This document shows positions 23,801 through 37,937 of a stretch of 64,000 bases of DNA, in pieces; positions within the stretch are counted from its first letter, which is position 1; each line of letters opens with the position of its first letter. Under the pieces are notes generated by a model. The model searched no databases and was not told the DNA's origin. It worked only from the letters and a program-made list of their open reading frames with translations. The stretch lies in contig CAJQUW010013604.1 of assembly GCA_907163375.1 (NCBI GenBank), positions 1 to 64,000 on the forward strand, written 5' to 3'. The stretch comes from Prostheceraeus crozeri. Its lineage: Eukaryota; Platyhelminthes; Polycladida; Euryleptidae. The translations under genes and the position numbers were made by a program.

Positions 23801-26800
23801 TCTAGTTAATATTTTGAGATGAATGATATCATCCATGTAGATTAACTCTTCCATGCCAATCAAAATACTTACCTGATCTTTTCCAGATTCCCTCTGCTAT
23901 CGATTTGACATTAATCTCTCTATGCCGCAAAGTTGAGTATCCGCCTGTCATTTAACTAAACAGATAATAAAACACAGAAACCTCTTTGGGGAATGAAGCA
24001 GGTAGATGTCTTCAAAAGTGATTGATGTGGTAAGGAAGGTATAACTTTCGTTGACCTCAATCCTAAGAGCTGTTTATCATGTCATCATCTTTAGCTAAAG
24101 CGACGATTTATCTGAGTTTCAAAGTGATCGGTAAATAATATATTCCAACTTTTGATCTTCTGCTGCCAGGATTGAGATGGGAATACAAAAGACAGATGAT
24201 AAATGGCACTCATTCCTCACCAGTCACCAGCAATTTTCTGATTAAACATTAATTTTCGGAATTATTGGCTATTTTTACCGTTCATCATGATTTGATCATG
24301 CGACATCTCATCTGATCCACGGTAGAGCAGACACATCAAAATACAGTGTTTTCTGATTTCAAGGAATCACGCGAAACAAATGTCCTAGGCTCCTAATCAA
24401 CTAAATTTTTAGATAGACATTTGTTTTGTCGGCTGCAGCTTCTAGAATTTGTTGATGAAATGTGACGGTGGTCTACAAGAAAGCATATTAAGGCAATTAT
24501 ACTTAAAGGGGTCATTTCTGTGAAAATTTAGAATCCATTCAAATTCATTTAAACTAAACATAGAAATGCATGGCACTCCAGGTCGCTTCGAACAATCTTC
24601 AATTAGATCGTGACCCCGTTGCTTCCTGCAACACTGTTTCTATTTGTTTAAAGTATAATTGCTTTGTCATTTTCGTTGACACGGTTGTTATACTCGATTG
24701 AAATCCAGTTTTTATGATTTTATCTTTTTGTCCAATGTTTAGGAGGTTAACCAGACACACCGTGTAGCTAAAAGAATTCACATTAATACTCAATAATAGA
24801 AGAAAAATGTCTCTTGATGACGTAGTTATAAAATGATGATGCGCATTACATGATTGAGCAGTACACAATATGCAATGTTTTCCATCAGTATGCAATAATG
24901 GCAAAATATCATATTTAAGTAGAAGCGAATCTATCAGAAATCATTAATTTGAGTTCGTAAGTCTAGAAATGATTGTTGTTCTTTGAACATATGCCGTCTA
25001 TCTGAAAAGTCACTCTTGTTAAGCGGAGTATTAATTAACTTAAAGAAAGAACAGACATTTCCACGGTGCTCTTTGTGCAATTTCCGTGCAATCGAAGTGT
25101 ATTTTCAGTAAATTTGGTTGCCAATGAGGTATCTGTTCATGGAACAGCATGGGAATTTAAACTGCCATGTTGTTTACAAATCTACTGCTTGTCAAGTTCT
25201 TTCTGTCTTCAAATATATCAATTACATATTATTGAGATTATTTCAGATACTGCCTTAATTCAATATTAAGCATAGCAGGATGCGTGGCTCTTCAGAAACA
25301 TTTTCTGAAATCACTTGGTCGAACGTCCCGATGGGAATCATTTTGGCTTTCGCATTGTAATGAACGAAAAGTCATGATGAGAGTCATAATGAACAAGTCT
25401 CCCCATAGGCACAGGCCTCGAGAGAGTGAGAGAGGGAGAGAGACGAAGTTGGCAAGGCTAATCTAAAGCTAATTTTCTGATTTGGTTTAATCATATTGAA
25501 ATCACTTTGAAATCCTATTTGACTTCTTGATCGAGAGATTGCTTATTAAAAAACTGAATACATGGTCATTTGAAGACATAGAATAATCGCAATTCACCAG
25601 CCAGGGTTGGAACTGGCCGCCTGCCGGTTTCAGTAACGCCTGTCACTGGCCTCCGGCCCGGCCGCAAATTTTGAAGACCGGCCGCCGGTTAATTAAGTTA
25701 GAGCATGTCGACCGTTAGCGACATGCAGTCTAGAATAAATTGGTTAGTCGATCATTACAACATTAAGAGTGTGTAAATGTAACATAATTTGAGAGTATCT
25801 ACACGTAAGTTTTGCGATATAAATATTGTGAACTGCTCTTTGGACAGTAAAAAATGATTACCGGCAACTTGTACATGTAGTTCAAACCCTACTTTATCTC
25901 AAATGAAGCTTCCAAAATCTCATATTTTAGACTGTTTGAATTTTGGAAGCGTTGTGTATTCCTCAACCTATCTATTGAAAAATTATTCCAGATCTTGAAT
26001 AATTTCGCTACATGGGATAGTTTATGTAACACGTGGAACTTAGAGATGCAATGGGTAATGGATTTCAATGCAACCTAGGGCCTACTACGAGAACATTTTA
26101 CAGTGGATCGTGGATAATTGTTTGATAAGCTCACTGTACGCGATAAATTTTGATTGACGTTGTACTTGAACACTCACTGAAATTAAAAATTGATGACAAG
26201 TTTGACGAGCTCATTGTTGCAGACTCTTATACGTCAGCGCGCGCTCATCAATGTAAGCTGAAAAGATCTTAATTTAAAACTGTAGTGGAGAGAGTTCTCA
26301 ATTGACATCGCAAATCACTAGAATTCCCTCACAAGTGAATAAGTAAATCTCACTTAAATGAATCGCTTTAAATCAAGTTTGCACGTCGCAGACAAAGCAT
26401 TTCGTAACATCAGCACTGTCAGAGATCAGATCAAACTGCTTATCTCGGAACTTTTATCTTTAAAAAAACTTTTATCATATTGCTACTTAGAAGTTGTTGA
26501 CCGCTTAAAGCTTTCTTGTGGAGGGGTTATTACGTATATATATATTATAATTTTATTATCATTGCATCACTGTTATTGCTATGTCAGTGCCTGATTGAAT
26601 CATTATATTGATTATCTGTTTTCAATTTGCTTGTGTTTAATCGACTTTGAAAATGCAGTTAATTATCTTGAATTATGAAGTAGACCGACAACTCATTGGA
26701 TCAGTAAATAAGTCAGGCGTATTACTGCTCATCGCAAAAAAGCATGATGTAAAAGTGCGACTAATTGCATTGTGTAACATCGTATTGTAATATATACATG

Positions 26801-27141
26801 TAACTCTCGCTTATCCGGAGTACCGGTAGGCCAACCATTCATGCATTTCATGCCTAATGGCATGAGTTGACCAAATAATGTCTGACGATCAAGGCTTTAA
26901 CCAAGCGGCACACAGACGTCAGGTTTTAGTTGATCACACTGTCCAAAACTTAATTGTGTGACTTCGTGAGAAAAAGATCCCAACTTTTATTTCTTTTGAA
27001 CTTCAAAAATTATAAATTACCATAAATATAACAATAAAAGCCCAATTATAGATATGTTCATTGAATTTACAAGATATGCACACTTGAAGTGCGGTACACT
27101 TTTCATCCTGTGATGCCGGTGGACTCTCACGCTACTTCGTT

Positions 27142-27370
27142 CTAAAATCTTGTTAGTTCTGAAGTAGATGCTTCATGATTTGGTATGCAGTCATATAATT
27201 TGCGTGAAAGATTTGCAAGTTGGTTATCTATAATTGCTGGATAATCTTTTTGGACATCAAGAGGAGACAGCGAGAAAGAAATGTCAGGAAGAAATTCCAT
27301 TCCAAAAGTGATCATCCTTTGACGAGAATATTTTTGCAACCCATAGTGCTGTCTAATGTATTTGTCGAAT
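27142..27370 (-). CDS. possible terminal coding exon of an unknown host gene
   Basis: An open minus-strand stretch of 76 codons has a balanced amino-acid composition unlike the surrounding chance ORFs. It contains GLQKYSRQRMITFGMEFLP and DVQKDYPAIIDNQLANLS. It is preceded by an acceptor-like ttcattgcccag and ends in TAG. An AATAAA on the same strand lies about 150 bp downstream (near 26985). I do not recognise the protein. No partner exon was identified, so this remains a weak candidate. Confidence 0.3.
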
Positions 27371-28317
27371 CTGGGCAATGAATTTTACAAGTTAAGTGTG
27401 ACACTTCCATCATTCACGCCATGGAAGTATGTAGCATCTAAAGTTCATTTTCTCCATCATCACTAAACCGGCTTGTACGAAATTTGATGGATTAACGAAG
27501 TCTGCAGGAAAAAGGATTTGGTAATGCTAAATCGGGAGATACGATGCCCATTGCAGTCAAGTTATAAATAAGATGGTATTCAGCAAATCACAACTGATTC
27601 ACAAGTAAACATTATCCAATTGTGACTTTTAACCGCATCAGAAAAATCCAAATTGTTGAAAGCATTGACACATTCATAAGGCATAAAGATAAAAAAAATA
27701 ATGAATCTTTGTTTGATAGCTTATCACTGTTAAATTTAAATAAGAAATTGATGGGAGTACTGTGTTTCTGCGTGTGCCAGCAATTTGTTTTGTGAGACGC
27801 AAACTCGAATTGATCTCCGGTACGAATTCTAAATAGTGAATCATTATTGATTTTATGTTAAGTCTACTTAAAATTCCTTAGATTAAAAACTAAAAAAATA
27901 ACAAATGCTCACATGGCCATGATATTATAGGATAAATGTCATATACCATAAATAATATACAAGCTGCTTGAAACTTCTCGGAGAAAAAGAATTTGATGCA
28001 TTTAATTTAGTTATTTAAACTAATTTAACCAAAAATATGTGGTGATTATTTTAAGAATTGAAGCAGACACAAGTAAGACAAAACCATCATTGAAGATATT
28101 TACTTAAACAAAGTCGTCGCAAGAATCTAAAAATCAAGAGTTTGCATAGGCTACCGGTAAATAGCTTCATTTGAAAAGCTGAGCCGTCCTGATAGGAAAT
28201 CAAGCGATTGTTTTTCTGCTTACACAAACTGGTGGCAATGCTTCCTCCAGGGCTTGATGGTTGTATTGTCGTATCTGTCTGATCTAAGACTTCTAAATTG
28301 TCTGTACACTACTTCAG

Positions 28318-28653
28318 GGTGAGTCGAATTAATGTCCCTATTGTGCAGTAGATCAGTGAAAATTCATCCAATTTTTAAATGCGATGTGTCTTTTTAAACC
28401 TCTGAGTGCGGCCAACAATTTTGTGGATTCTAGAAGTTCATAGATATGATAACTTTTGTAATATTCGACTATTTTGAATTTAAAAATTTCTCTGTTTTAC
28501 GTGCTGCATCTGTTGCATACAACATGCATAATGCATTATAATCCACACATTTTCACACTCAGAGGTTTGAAATCATGCATCGTCTTTAAAAATTGGATGG
28601 ATTTTCACTGATCTACAACACTTCGAAAATAAGTACATTTAATTTTACTCACC
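28318..28653. mobile_element. MITE-like element with about 95-bp terminal inverted repeats
   Basis: The 336-bp segment begins ggtgagt and ends actcacc. The two arms (28318-28410 and 28560-28653) are imperfect inverted copies: both contain tagatcagtgaaaat, catccaatttttaaa and aaacctctgagtg. The centre is AT-rich and non-coding. No clear target duplication flanks it, so the superfamily cannot be assigned. It could also be called a foldback element. Confidence 0.7.
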
Positions 28654-31640
28654 TTTTAAGACTTGATAAGCTTATTATATAAAATATAAAAGCCAAGGAA
28701 GATTTGCAAAAATTTGACATCGTGCTACAATGACTAGCCTGACAAGATGGAACAATGCAAATTCAGTGAGTAAATGAGTGTGTCTTAAAGCAACTTAGAA
28801 TCACCTTGTAGAATCAAACTTTGTGGCTCCTTATCTCTAAGGTTTGAAATTGCTCCGATAACAAGGGTACACGGGCTCCTATACTGCATTTATTTAGAGC
28901 ATATTCTTTGCATTCTTCATGTGGTGCTCCGCAAGCACTGCGTTTGCGAAAATTCTTCCAATAATAAATTGCTGCTTGAATTTATTTAGGGTCTCCTCTC
29001 TATTCCATCATACGAGTAGATATACGTTGTCGAAACTTTACACATAATAGCGTAATATAGACTAATTCATGTTGCTATTTTCAGACAAACAGTACTGTTA
29101 GTTTGTTATACCCCAGGTGTCTCTACATTACGTATTCTTATCCACATCTAATCCGACAAGCAAAAAATCTTTTATGAGCTTCAAAGACGAGCTAGCAAAA
29201 TCATAAGCTTATATCAATCACAGTTTATACATTTGATGTTGAATAAGTTAGTATTATAGCATGACGTGTTGATGAATTAATTATTGTGCTCCTTTTCACT
29301 TTCTTTGAGAAAAGATTCATTATCTGATTATCTTATTTTAAGGCAACTCAAAAATATGCTTCTTATACTTCTACTTCATATGCGAAGCAATATCAGTTTA
29401 TCTCGATAAGCCTTTTGCTTTCAACTATAGAGATGATGAATGTGACATATGCTTATGCATGTATAATTGTATATACATGTTTCCATATACATAGACCACT
29501 TGATATATCAGAAAAATGCTTTAATATACTCTTTATTCAGTGTTGGGCATATCTAATTTGAAAGTTATTTCCGTTTATCAAAATAATTTGTTCTGTTAAT
29601 CTCTACTTTGGAAAAAAATGCGAGTCAAGTTAAAGTCAATATGTTGATTCCTTAAATCATCGCATCTTGAATCTCGGAATAAGTATCAGACTGAAGCTGT
29701 AGCTATATTCATACAAGAGAAAATGAAATGCTAGCCACTTATACTGCAACTTCGAAACGTATTTTAGGATTTTTAGCAATATAAGAGTATCGGACATGCA
29801 CAACAAAAGAAGAAATGAATTATGTTTAAATAGAAGATTGGAGGACCCATGGGAGGAGCTATGGTGATCACTCCTATTACAAACTATTCCATGTTTTACT
29901 TATCTTATGGAGTCAGAGTTTCGTACAAGTTTTTTACCAAATGTATGCGATCAATCACAAAGAAAATGACGGAATTGAATAAAGAGAAAACAGGTCAACA
30001 CTTGATCTGAAGGTTTGACGGACATCTAACAGCAAACAACGTCGTTGAATTGATATGGCCAAGGTAAAAGTATACAAGTAGTTGGATTATAATCGCCTTT
30101 CATCTGTAGGCAAAACTCGTTTAAACAAGTAAATCTGCTGCGACACAATGTTGTTTCTTGATTTGCAACTGTCATCGTTCACAGTCAATCAACGGAATAA
30201 TTTTAATTTTTTGAATTTAAATTCACGATTTTTTTTAATTCAAAGTTCTCGATCTACATTAAAATGCAGATAAATGATTCGAGTTAGGCTATATATTGAG
30301 AGGAGATGAAGGCCAGCAGATTTTGGGAGGTCTACAACGATCACCTACAACGTCGACACACTTGCATTAGTTTCAGCTGCACTGTCAAATGTCACTTTCT
30401 CACAAAGTTGACTGCTGAATTCAAATACATAAAATTACAAGCCGGAGCCGTGATATTTTCTGTCGGCTACGGCTCCGACCTGTTACCACGGTTCCGGACA
30501 GCTACGGCTCCAAAACCCTGCTGGGCAAAGTTGCGTTTATGAAACTGATTTCTTCAGAATATCACTTCCAACCAGGTTTCTGATCGTTTGCCCTTCCAGG
30601 ATTCCACCAAATGCATCCAAATGGAATCCTTCGAAAAAAACTTCCGCCAATAAACGAATGGTAATTTTAGTTGGAAAAATACTAATAGCAGTGTCCTACA
30701 AAATTGTAACTGAATGTTCGTAATAGTTAATAAGTTTATTTCTATCAAAATACGTGTAGTGAATTTGAATGCATTGTAATGTACAAACAAGCTTCGCCTT
30801 TTTTGATGGGATATTAAGTTGAATCATTCTTGAACTAGAATAAAGCAATGTTGTGATTTTCTCGTCAGGAGTCAGAACGTGTTCAACTTAATCATTGCCA
30901 TAAAGAAACAACAACACATGACGAAGGATTGCACTTTGCTGCAACCACAAACATAATGAATGATACAATTACTGGTTCATTTGTAACAATCCTTCAATTT
31001 CTGTCAAGCTAAATGACTCTGTGTGTTAATGAGCTTGCACCATTAGATGCAGTGTGATCATACTTCAAATAATTCAGTGAAACTGTGTAAGTAGTATAGA
31101 CATTATTTGAGTGATTGAAAAGTAGGTCATACATCAATTTGACTCTTTTGTTTTTACATTAGCTTGTTTCTCCTATTATCAATCATTCTGTAGTCATTCA
31201 GAAGCATTTCCCAATCTTATCCAGCATTTTCTATCAGTGATATTCGGGTCGAATGTGGCAGAAGCAAATTGCTGCAAAATGCAGCTGCAATGATGCATCT
31301 TCTTTTTAGAGGAAACAGTGAACTTTCACTGAGTATAAATAGCCAGCTGCAAAAATTTGTAATTTTCAACAGAACGTAATGATGAACAAAAAAGTAAAAC
31401 CCTGCTTCCCAACAGTTGAAAAATCATATTAATCTTGTTAAAGTTACAAGCTAATTTCTATACCTGATATACTTATACGAGTAATGCTTAATTTACATCT
31501 TAATATTCGGCCGACAAGAACATTCTCTCCAGCCTGAAAGATTGACTTACATTATGAATATATTTACTGACTCTGAAGAGTTATGTCTCTTAGGTAAAAA
31601 TCGCTTTAATTACTAACTTATTCATTAACTTTAATTAATC
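28654..31640. other. non-coding DNA
   Basis: Nothing recognisable except a self-complementary cassette at about 30440-30525 containing ggagccg/cggctcc repeats and ending in aaccctg. Confidence 0.5.
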
Positions 31641-31643
31641 ATT

Positions 31644-32492
31644 TACTTGTCAGGATTCTGAGTGTTCATTTCTTATTCGCTATGCCGATGACGCTAACAT
31701 GCGCTTTCCTTTATTCAAAGATGAAAACCTAAAAGCTATCAGAGAACAGTCATCTTGAGTGGTCACATGTACATGGACTAGAATTGAATGAAGGTAAACG
31801 CAAGTCCCTCGTTTTCAAAAAGAGAAATTTTATCCCAGTGAACTTGGAACTCCCATTAGTAACATAAGTTGATTCCCTTTGAATAATAGGAATTACAATA
31901 AATTCGGCATTTTCGTTGTCCAGTCATGTCGATAAGCTAGCTAGCCTTGCTGCACGTCGTTTATACGCTTTTCGGATTTTGAAGGAATCTTTGTCAAAGG
32001 CTGAACTATTAATTTGCTACAATTCTTTGGCAAGAACTGTAATTGAATATTGTGCGCCTCTTTTCCTAGGTATTTCAATCACCGACTCTAGCCGACTTGA
32101 TATAGTTCAAAACCGTTTCCATCGAGTCATGTGTGGCAAAAATTGTACAAACAACTGCTTACCATCTTTACTGGAAAAATACTCTATCTATCCGTATGCT
32201 TAGGAAAACCATGTCTTAGTCTCATATCTTACACAATTTTTGCCGACCCTCTCTGAGTCTCCTTCCAATTCACAGAACTCAGCGTCTCGCTCGTTTCTTT
32301 TTTACTGTGCTTGTGTACTATACAACTCAATGAATTCCGGACATAAGTAATCCTTAGCTTAGCTCTTGCTTTTTCTCTTTTGATGTTTTGCTTTTTATTG
32401 TTCTCTTATGGAGTTAATTCTGAGTAAAAAAATGCCGTTATCGATTTTCACTACCACAAATATGCGCTTATTATTATTATTATTATTATTAT
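31644..32492 (+). mobile_element. LINE fragment: reverse-transcriptase C-terminal part and 3' UTR
   Basis: Near 31670-31710 the sequence encodes LIRYADDANMRFPL, the YADD catalytic motif of a reverse transcriptase. Near 31916-32203 it encodes AARRLYAFRILKESLSKAEL and EYCAPLFLGISITDSSRLD, the thumb/C-terminal region of CR1/L2-like LINEs and similar in kind to the LINE at 37.7-41.6 kb. Frame changes lie between the two parts (about 31740-31915). The copy runs into a (TTA)n tail at 32468-32492, which may be its own 3' terminus. The 5' part is absent. Confidence 0.75.
32468..32492 (+). repeat. (TTA)n microsatellite at LINE fragment end
   Basis: About eight TTA units, directly after the 3' UTR-like end of the LINE fragment. 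Confidence 0.85.
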
Positions 32493-35400
32493 GGATGCTA
32501 TTGTTGGGATATAGCTGTACTTTGCACATTTAGTGGTGAGTAACATAGCAAGAATTCAATAAGAAACTGCATCAATAAATCCAGGCTGTTATGATTTCTC
32601 CTTGTTTATTCAATTTACTGATATGAAATAAAAGAGGGCTATACGAAGTGTTAATCAGAATGACATAAAGATGACAAAAATGACCTCTATCCTTCGAACA
32701 TGCGAAACTTCAGTGTTGGAAATGAAGGAAATAAAGGTGAATGGCACTACATTGTAGTGCATCGTTGGATCCCCGGTATGTACTATCTTCCTTCTCTGAG
32801 GGAAGAATATTATGAATTTGAGTCAAGTCAGCAGATGTTAAATTCCTCACATTTCTTCAGAAATTTTTTAAGCGATGAACTTTATTTGCTGCTGAATTAT
32901 GCAGAAAGAACTTCCATCATGAATGACTGTTTCAAAATCTTTTTAACTCTATGATAGCGCGACAGTTCATTAATATGACTTTTTGGTCTGGTAATCAATT
33001 TGAAAATAAAAACCTTTTCGTGGACGTAAGCGTGTGCAATTTACAAGCATGCTCGTAGTTGCGAGGTGCCCTAATTCAATAAAATCCTTTATATGCGAAA
33101 TCCGTTTATTAATGCTCATAAACTTGCCACTTTGCTTTGATAGCTACAATCGACTTACTTCATTATCTCTCCTCTGAAATTCATGGCACCAACTATAAAA
33201 TGGTCTTATTCCTTCTATCAAATTATATTTCTACAAAATCGTCTACTTACAATACGTCCTCTTCACACAACATTAAAATCGAAATTAAAATGAGCATTCA
33301 AAACTATCAAGTCACCAAGCAACGCATTCAGGGCAATCTAACATCATGTCAATGCAAGTACCATTAACACGTACCATTGTACACGTATGTACAATATCTT
33401 GCTAAATATCACCAGGCGATATCTGAGACCTACCAAGAAATCCAAGAGCCGCACAAGAGTGGATCTATCGGATATCTATAGAGCACGATGTCTACAGAAG
33501 ATAAAGCGAACACACAGCTGAGCACGTTCCGAAATCCGCCTTCAGGCTTGCCAACAAATATATAGTCAATTAAAACAAAGGCTGCTTCAGATGAATAAGA
33601 CAGCACAACTTACACCAACTAAACATGCCAATTATTGATGACTTTTGACTATATTCAGAGTAGTGCATTTCAAAAGTTTATTGACCGGTATGCTTAAGAA
33701 TTTCAGCTTCCCCTTTCAATATAATTTTCCTCTCCATTGTTGAAAGCTATTCTGCAGTAGTTTTTGGCCAGATGAGATAGAGCATAAAACATTGACTTGA
33801 AGATTTATGTTGCTGTCGGTGCTGATATTTGTTGATCATAGCTGAAATAGAGACTTTAGATTTGATTTAAAATTTTGCATTTTTTATGTTATCTTACCTG
33901 ACCAAAATACATGACAACATGCTTTCAATGGGAAGTGTAAAGACTACTGTAGACCTTGTGGGGTCACAAATAAAGACAACTTCGAAGAGGAGTCGTGAGC
34001 CGCGTCAGAGTGGCTGAAGGAGGTTTCACATCCCTGCTTTAAAGAGAGGCAATGTCTGAATATCACAAGATAAATCGAAAAATCCATGTTCCAGTAGCAC
34101 AAGCTTCATATGTACTTTCTCTTTAATTTTATTAGCACTTTTAGATTTTATATAATGAATAATGAGCTTTTTATCGAGGACATACTGATTTTTATGTCTG
34201 CATCTTAGAAAATAGGGAGACTTTAAGTAGACATGTAAAAGCATTAGTTACTGGAACCGAGCCGGAATCGGAGCTTTCTCCCCGAACAGGATTTAAGCAC
34301 CAGAAATGAGCTTATCTAATTTGAAGTTTCAGACGGTGACACTCGATGCCTTGTGGATACTATACAGGTACACAGTTTGAGAAAAATCTACCAACATATT
34401 TCACAACAGGAAAACTTTCCTGCTAATAGTTGAGGACGCAGTATCACCATAACTCATCAGATAGATTGAATGCTTTTCAAGACATTTTGTTCACATAATA
34501 TCCCTAAAAGATCGATTTTAATTTTCAAGTATCCCTTTAAAGCATCCTCTATAGGTGAACATACTCCTATATGGGAAGGGTTAAAAAAAATAAAGAGATC
34601 CTCATGTACATCCTGTCGCTGTCATTAGCAAACGGCGTTGCGTGACTGTATTATCAAAAAAGTGCAAAGATTCAGTATAAAAATTTTCAAATAATGTTAA
34701 TGAACGCAGCAGCAAAAGAAGTTAATGAAGAGATATTGATATCTTGAAAAGTAGTTCAATTTAAAGAAAATGAGTGCCAAGCAGATTTCGCTTCCTCATC
34801 CATTTTGCGCAAAGCAGGAAGATACTCTTATTTTCTTTTGAAATGATAGAAAATACATATAAAGAGATGCTAGCCTTAATTGAATGGGAACTAAAAGTTT
34901 TGACACTAATTTCACTCTGTCTTGATTTGCACTTGCGTACCTAGTCTATTACCTATTCATCTTGGTGCACTGACTGAAGTGAAGCTACATTTAAGGTCTC
35001 CTGATTGTCAGAATTGCTTTTCTGATACATTAGAAATACATTTATATGTCTGCATCATTTTCAGGCGTCACTCAAGACAACCCCGTCCCCCGCACGCATC
35101 AATATCTGATACGAGCATTTCATTAAGAAAGTCGGTTGCAAAGGAATTCTTCCCTTTTTGTTAGCTACTTTGTACTTTGATCCGATATTGCGCAATATAT
35201 TGTAACGCTTGACTTGCTTTGCTCCAAGGAATATTCATAATTTTGATGTTATGAATATTCATAATTTAATTTCTCAGTCCACACGCTCACACATATTTTC
35301 ATACTGTTTTTCACTTGACGCCATTATTCATGGAATTGTACATTAAAAAGTTTGATATTTTCCTGATGTTAATGTGAAAGAGCATTGAGTTTTGCACAAC

Positions 35401-36420
35401 TTCTTACAGGGAGTCACAGGAGCAGCGTTCATCGGTAACATAGTAGCTGTGAAAAACCATGCCGCTGGCATGCGAAGTTTAGTTCATATAAGAAATAATT
35501 TCTTTTCATAACGGTCTATCTGATGATATAACTGGCTCCTACGACTTTAATCATGCACTTCTAGCGGATAACTAAAGGCGTGCATCATTCAAGAAGGCAT
35601 AATGGATTGTCTTAAGCGGTAATTCTGCCAAAAATGATTCCCTATTCGATGTTTACTTCAGAGAGAACATGGATCGACTTCTCGCCTAATTAAACGACAG
35701 AGTCGGATGACCTGCCATAATCTGCCGGACCCGGACTCGACCGATGATCAAATTTCTTGACCGGCCGACCAGTGAATTGACTACTTGTCTCCCACGAACC
35801 AGTCGACCGGTTGAACCGGCTGACCAATTTCTCACCGGCGACAATCCTGCAAGCAACTCCTTGACGGCCAAATTGAACATGATCACCACTAAATCATGTA
35901 GCTTCTTTCAAAATTCTCGAATATCCAGCGCTAGTTTACTTCCAATGGGCTGTAGAGGAGCATTAATTTAATCTTCATCAATTCGGTAACGATTCTAGAA
36001 CTACAGAGATGCGTTCAGCGATTTATGTCTGGTCTGGAGCAACCACTTTCCTATTGAAACGTCATCCCTTGATTTCCGTTGTAGATGGTGTCTAGACTCC
36101 GGACTCCGGCCTATAACTAGACCCGAAATATAATACAAACAAATTATTTATCCTCGTGCATAGCTGTCACTGTCTTGATGTCAACTTTCACAGAAATAAC
36201 TTGTCAATAGAAATGCTTTTTTGTCGAGATTATAACTGAAGCTGTTCAGACATACACTATACCTCACTTTATCAAGATTGCTGATGAGAACTGCGTTATT
36301 TAATTATTATTTGTTCTTACAAATCATAATTTCCTGCTACAGACACAAGCATTAGTACATTTTGCATATTTCTAAAAAAAGTAGACATGCATTCTAAGTG
36401 ACTGTTGCACATTGCTTGAT
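32493..36420. other. non-coding DNA
   Basis: No supported gene. ORFs at 32700-32954 and 33137-33367 have no family motif. A CCGG-rich cassette lies at about 35690-35850, with several accgg/ccggt blocks. Confidence 0.45.
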
Positions 36421-36424
36421 TTGG

Positions 36425-36545
36425 GGGGTGAGATTTTCCGGCGCGGAGACTTTTTGATAGAGTGTTTTCTCTGCGTTCATGAGACCTGGGTTCGAATCTA
36501 GATCTGATGAGACCTAGGCTACTATTAAAATACACTCTACATTCT
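36425..36545 (+). repeat. possible tRNA-derived SINE head
   Basis: A good B box, ggttcgaatct, lies at 36489-36499 and follows a short GC-rich tRNA-like stretch (gcgcggagac, gttcatgagacc). The A box is unconvincing and the 3' body is not defined. It could be an old tRNA pseudogene or a chance match. Confidence 0.35.
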
Positions 36546-36969
36546 TGCTGAACACTCAACACAGAAGAATGACAGTAGGATTATTGAAGCTCGTCCACAT
36601 GAAGAAAGTGGTTTGCTTAATTTAGTTCTATGTATAAACCAGTTATATTCATATATTTATTTTCATTCTTTCATTCATTTGATGATAATTCTGCGAGTAT
36701 CTAACAACTTCTGTTACATGAACCAAAGAGCCAAAATGGTGCTGAAGTCTACATTTGTTCTTAAATTACAATAAAAGGGCAGAGCAATCGTAAAGAAAGG
36801 CAACATCGTTTGTCGTTCGTTATAAAAATATATCATGTGGTTCCATCACAGAATGAATGTCATGTTTTGGAAGATAAGAGTTGCAAACTGCAAACCCGCA
36901 TGCACCGTAATACTTAAACCCCAACTTGCTGTCGATCATTTCGTGAAGAAATAGACTGATTTTTCGGAA

Positions 36970-37079
36970 TTTTAGTTCTAGCCGGTTTTTACCAGTTTAA
37001 CCAGTTTTTGTCGGTTTTTACCTGGTTTTTACCACTTAGTGGCAAAAACCAGTTTTAGCCGGCAAAAAACCAACCCTGG
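36970..37079. repeat. low-complexity self-complementary cassette ending in ccaaccctgg
   Basis: Repeated blocks of the type ggtttttacc and accagttttt can fold back on the aaaaaccag/ccggcaaaaaacc blocks to their right. The right edge is ccaaccctgg at 37070-37079. A related cassette with the same right edge lies at 41700-41829, and its reverse complement begins the cassette at 25601. Confidence 0.6.
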
Positions 37080-37706
37080 TTTAAAGTTCTTGAAATTTCC
37101 ATATTTTGAGCTCAAATCAAAACTTCACTCTAGGTTTTAACTTCATTTAGCATAACCTCATCCTCTGAATATGTGAGGGTAAATTACCATGACATGAAAA
37201 ATGTTGAAAGGCAAAATTTTTAATCTAGTCCTTCTGGGAGTGCAGGATAAATTTCATAGTAATATTCGTGTTATCACAATGGGTATGGGACATTTGCCAC
37301 AGATTTAGAAGACAAGCTATTCTATGAGATCAGCAGGGAGGTTAATCGCAGAAATCCGAGGCCAGATTTCTACATTTTCCTACCCTTCTAGCTTCATGGA
37401 ATGCCTGTTTTCGATCTTTTATATAGAGCCAAGTGATTTCCTTCCAGCGTGGACGTCTGTTGCATCATACAATGAATGAAATTCGTAAAGCAACAAAATG
37501 CGTGCACACTTAGAAGAATAATGCACAACAGCTTTATAACAATATTTTTTATAATAATTCATATTCTTACAACTATACTTGGAACATATTCTTGATTGAA
37601 ATGCGATATTGATAAGTTTTAATTGTGAAAATACAGGCATAAATGTTTATCGAATGATGAAAAAGTAAAGTGAACTTATTGCGACTAACGTTCATCAATA
37701 AAGTAA
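37080..37706. other. non-coding DNA
   Basis: No recognisable feature between the cassette and the LINE target duplication. Confidence 0.45.
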
Positions 37707-37729
37707 GGAGTGACGATGATCCCTTATAT
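37707..37729 (+). repeat. LINE target-site duplication, copy at the 3' end
   Basis: A 23-bp sequence starting ggagtgacgatgatccc is repeated perfectly at 41649-41671. The two copies bracket the minus-strand LINE. Confidence 0.9.
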
Positions 37730-37730
37730 A

Positions 37731-37752
37731 AGTAAGTAAGTAAGTAAGTAAA
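37731..37752 (+). repeat. (AGTA)n tail of the LINE
   Basis: Five to six agta units on + (ctta on the LINE's own strand) lie directly inside the target duplication. Confidence 0.85.
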
Positions 37753-37937
37753 TGTATATTTTCAAAAGACATTGGGAGTCATAATGTACACAATACTTCA
37801 CGATAAAATTTCTGTACATGAACGTACAAGAGCAACATCAGCAGAAATGAACTAACAGGAAGCACAGCCATTAGAATTTAATCTTTATCGTTAATCCAGA
37901 ATCGATTATAGAAATGACATTATAAGAAAGTAATTCT

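Larger units (their letters stand above)
20031..28317. other. long non-coding stretch with simple repeats
   Basis: No convincing gene except the exon candidate at 27142-27370. It holds a (TA)n tract at 20792-20840, a GA-rich stretch near 25420-25445, and a CCGG-rich self-complementary cassette at 25601-25690 that starts ccagggttgg. Other ORFs are short and lack protein motifs. Confidence 0.5.

Noticed and set aside
33413-33640. Open stretch after an acceptor-like site (RYLRPTKKSKSRTRVDL)
   Set aside because: It contains an in-frame stop and no family resemblance, so it is probably chance.
35686-35971. Overlapping ORFs of 67-75 codons on both strands
   Set aside because: They overlap a CCGG-rich low-complexity cassette that keeps several frames open.
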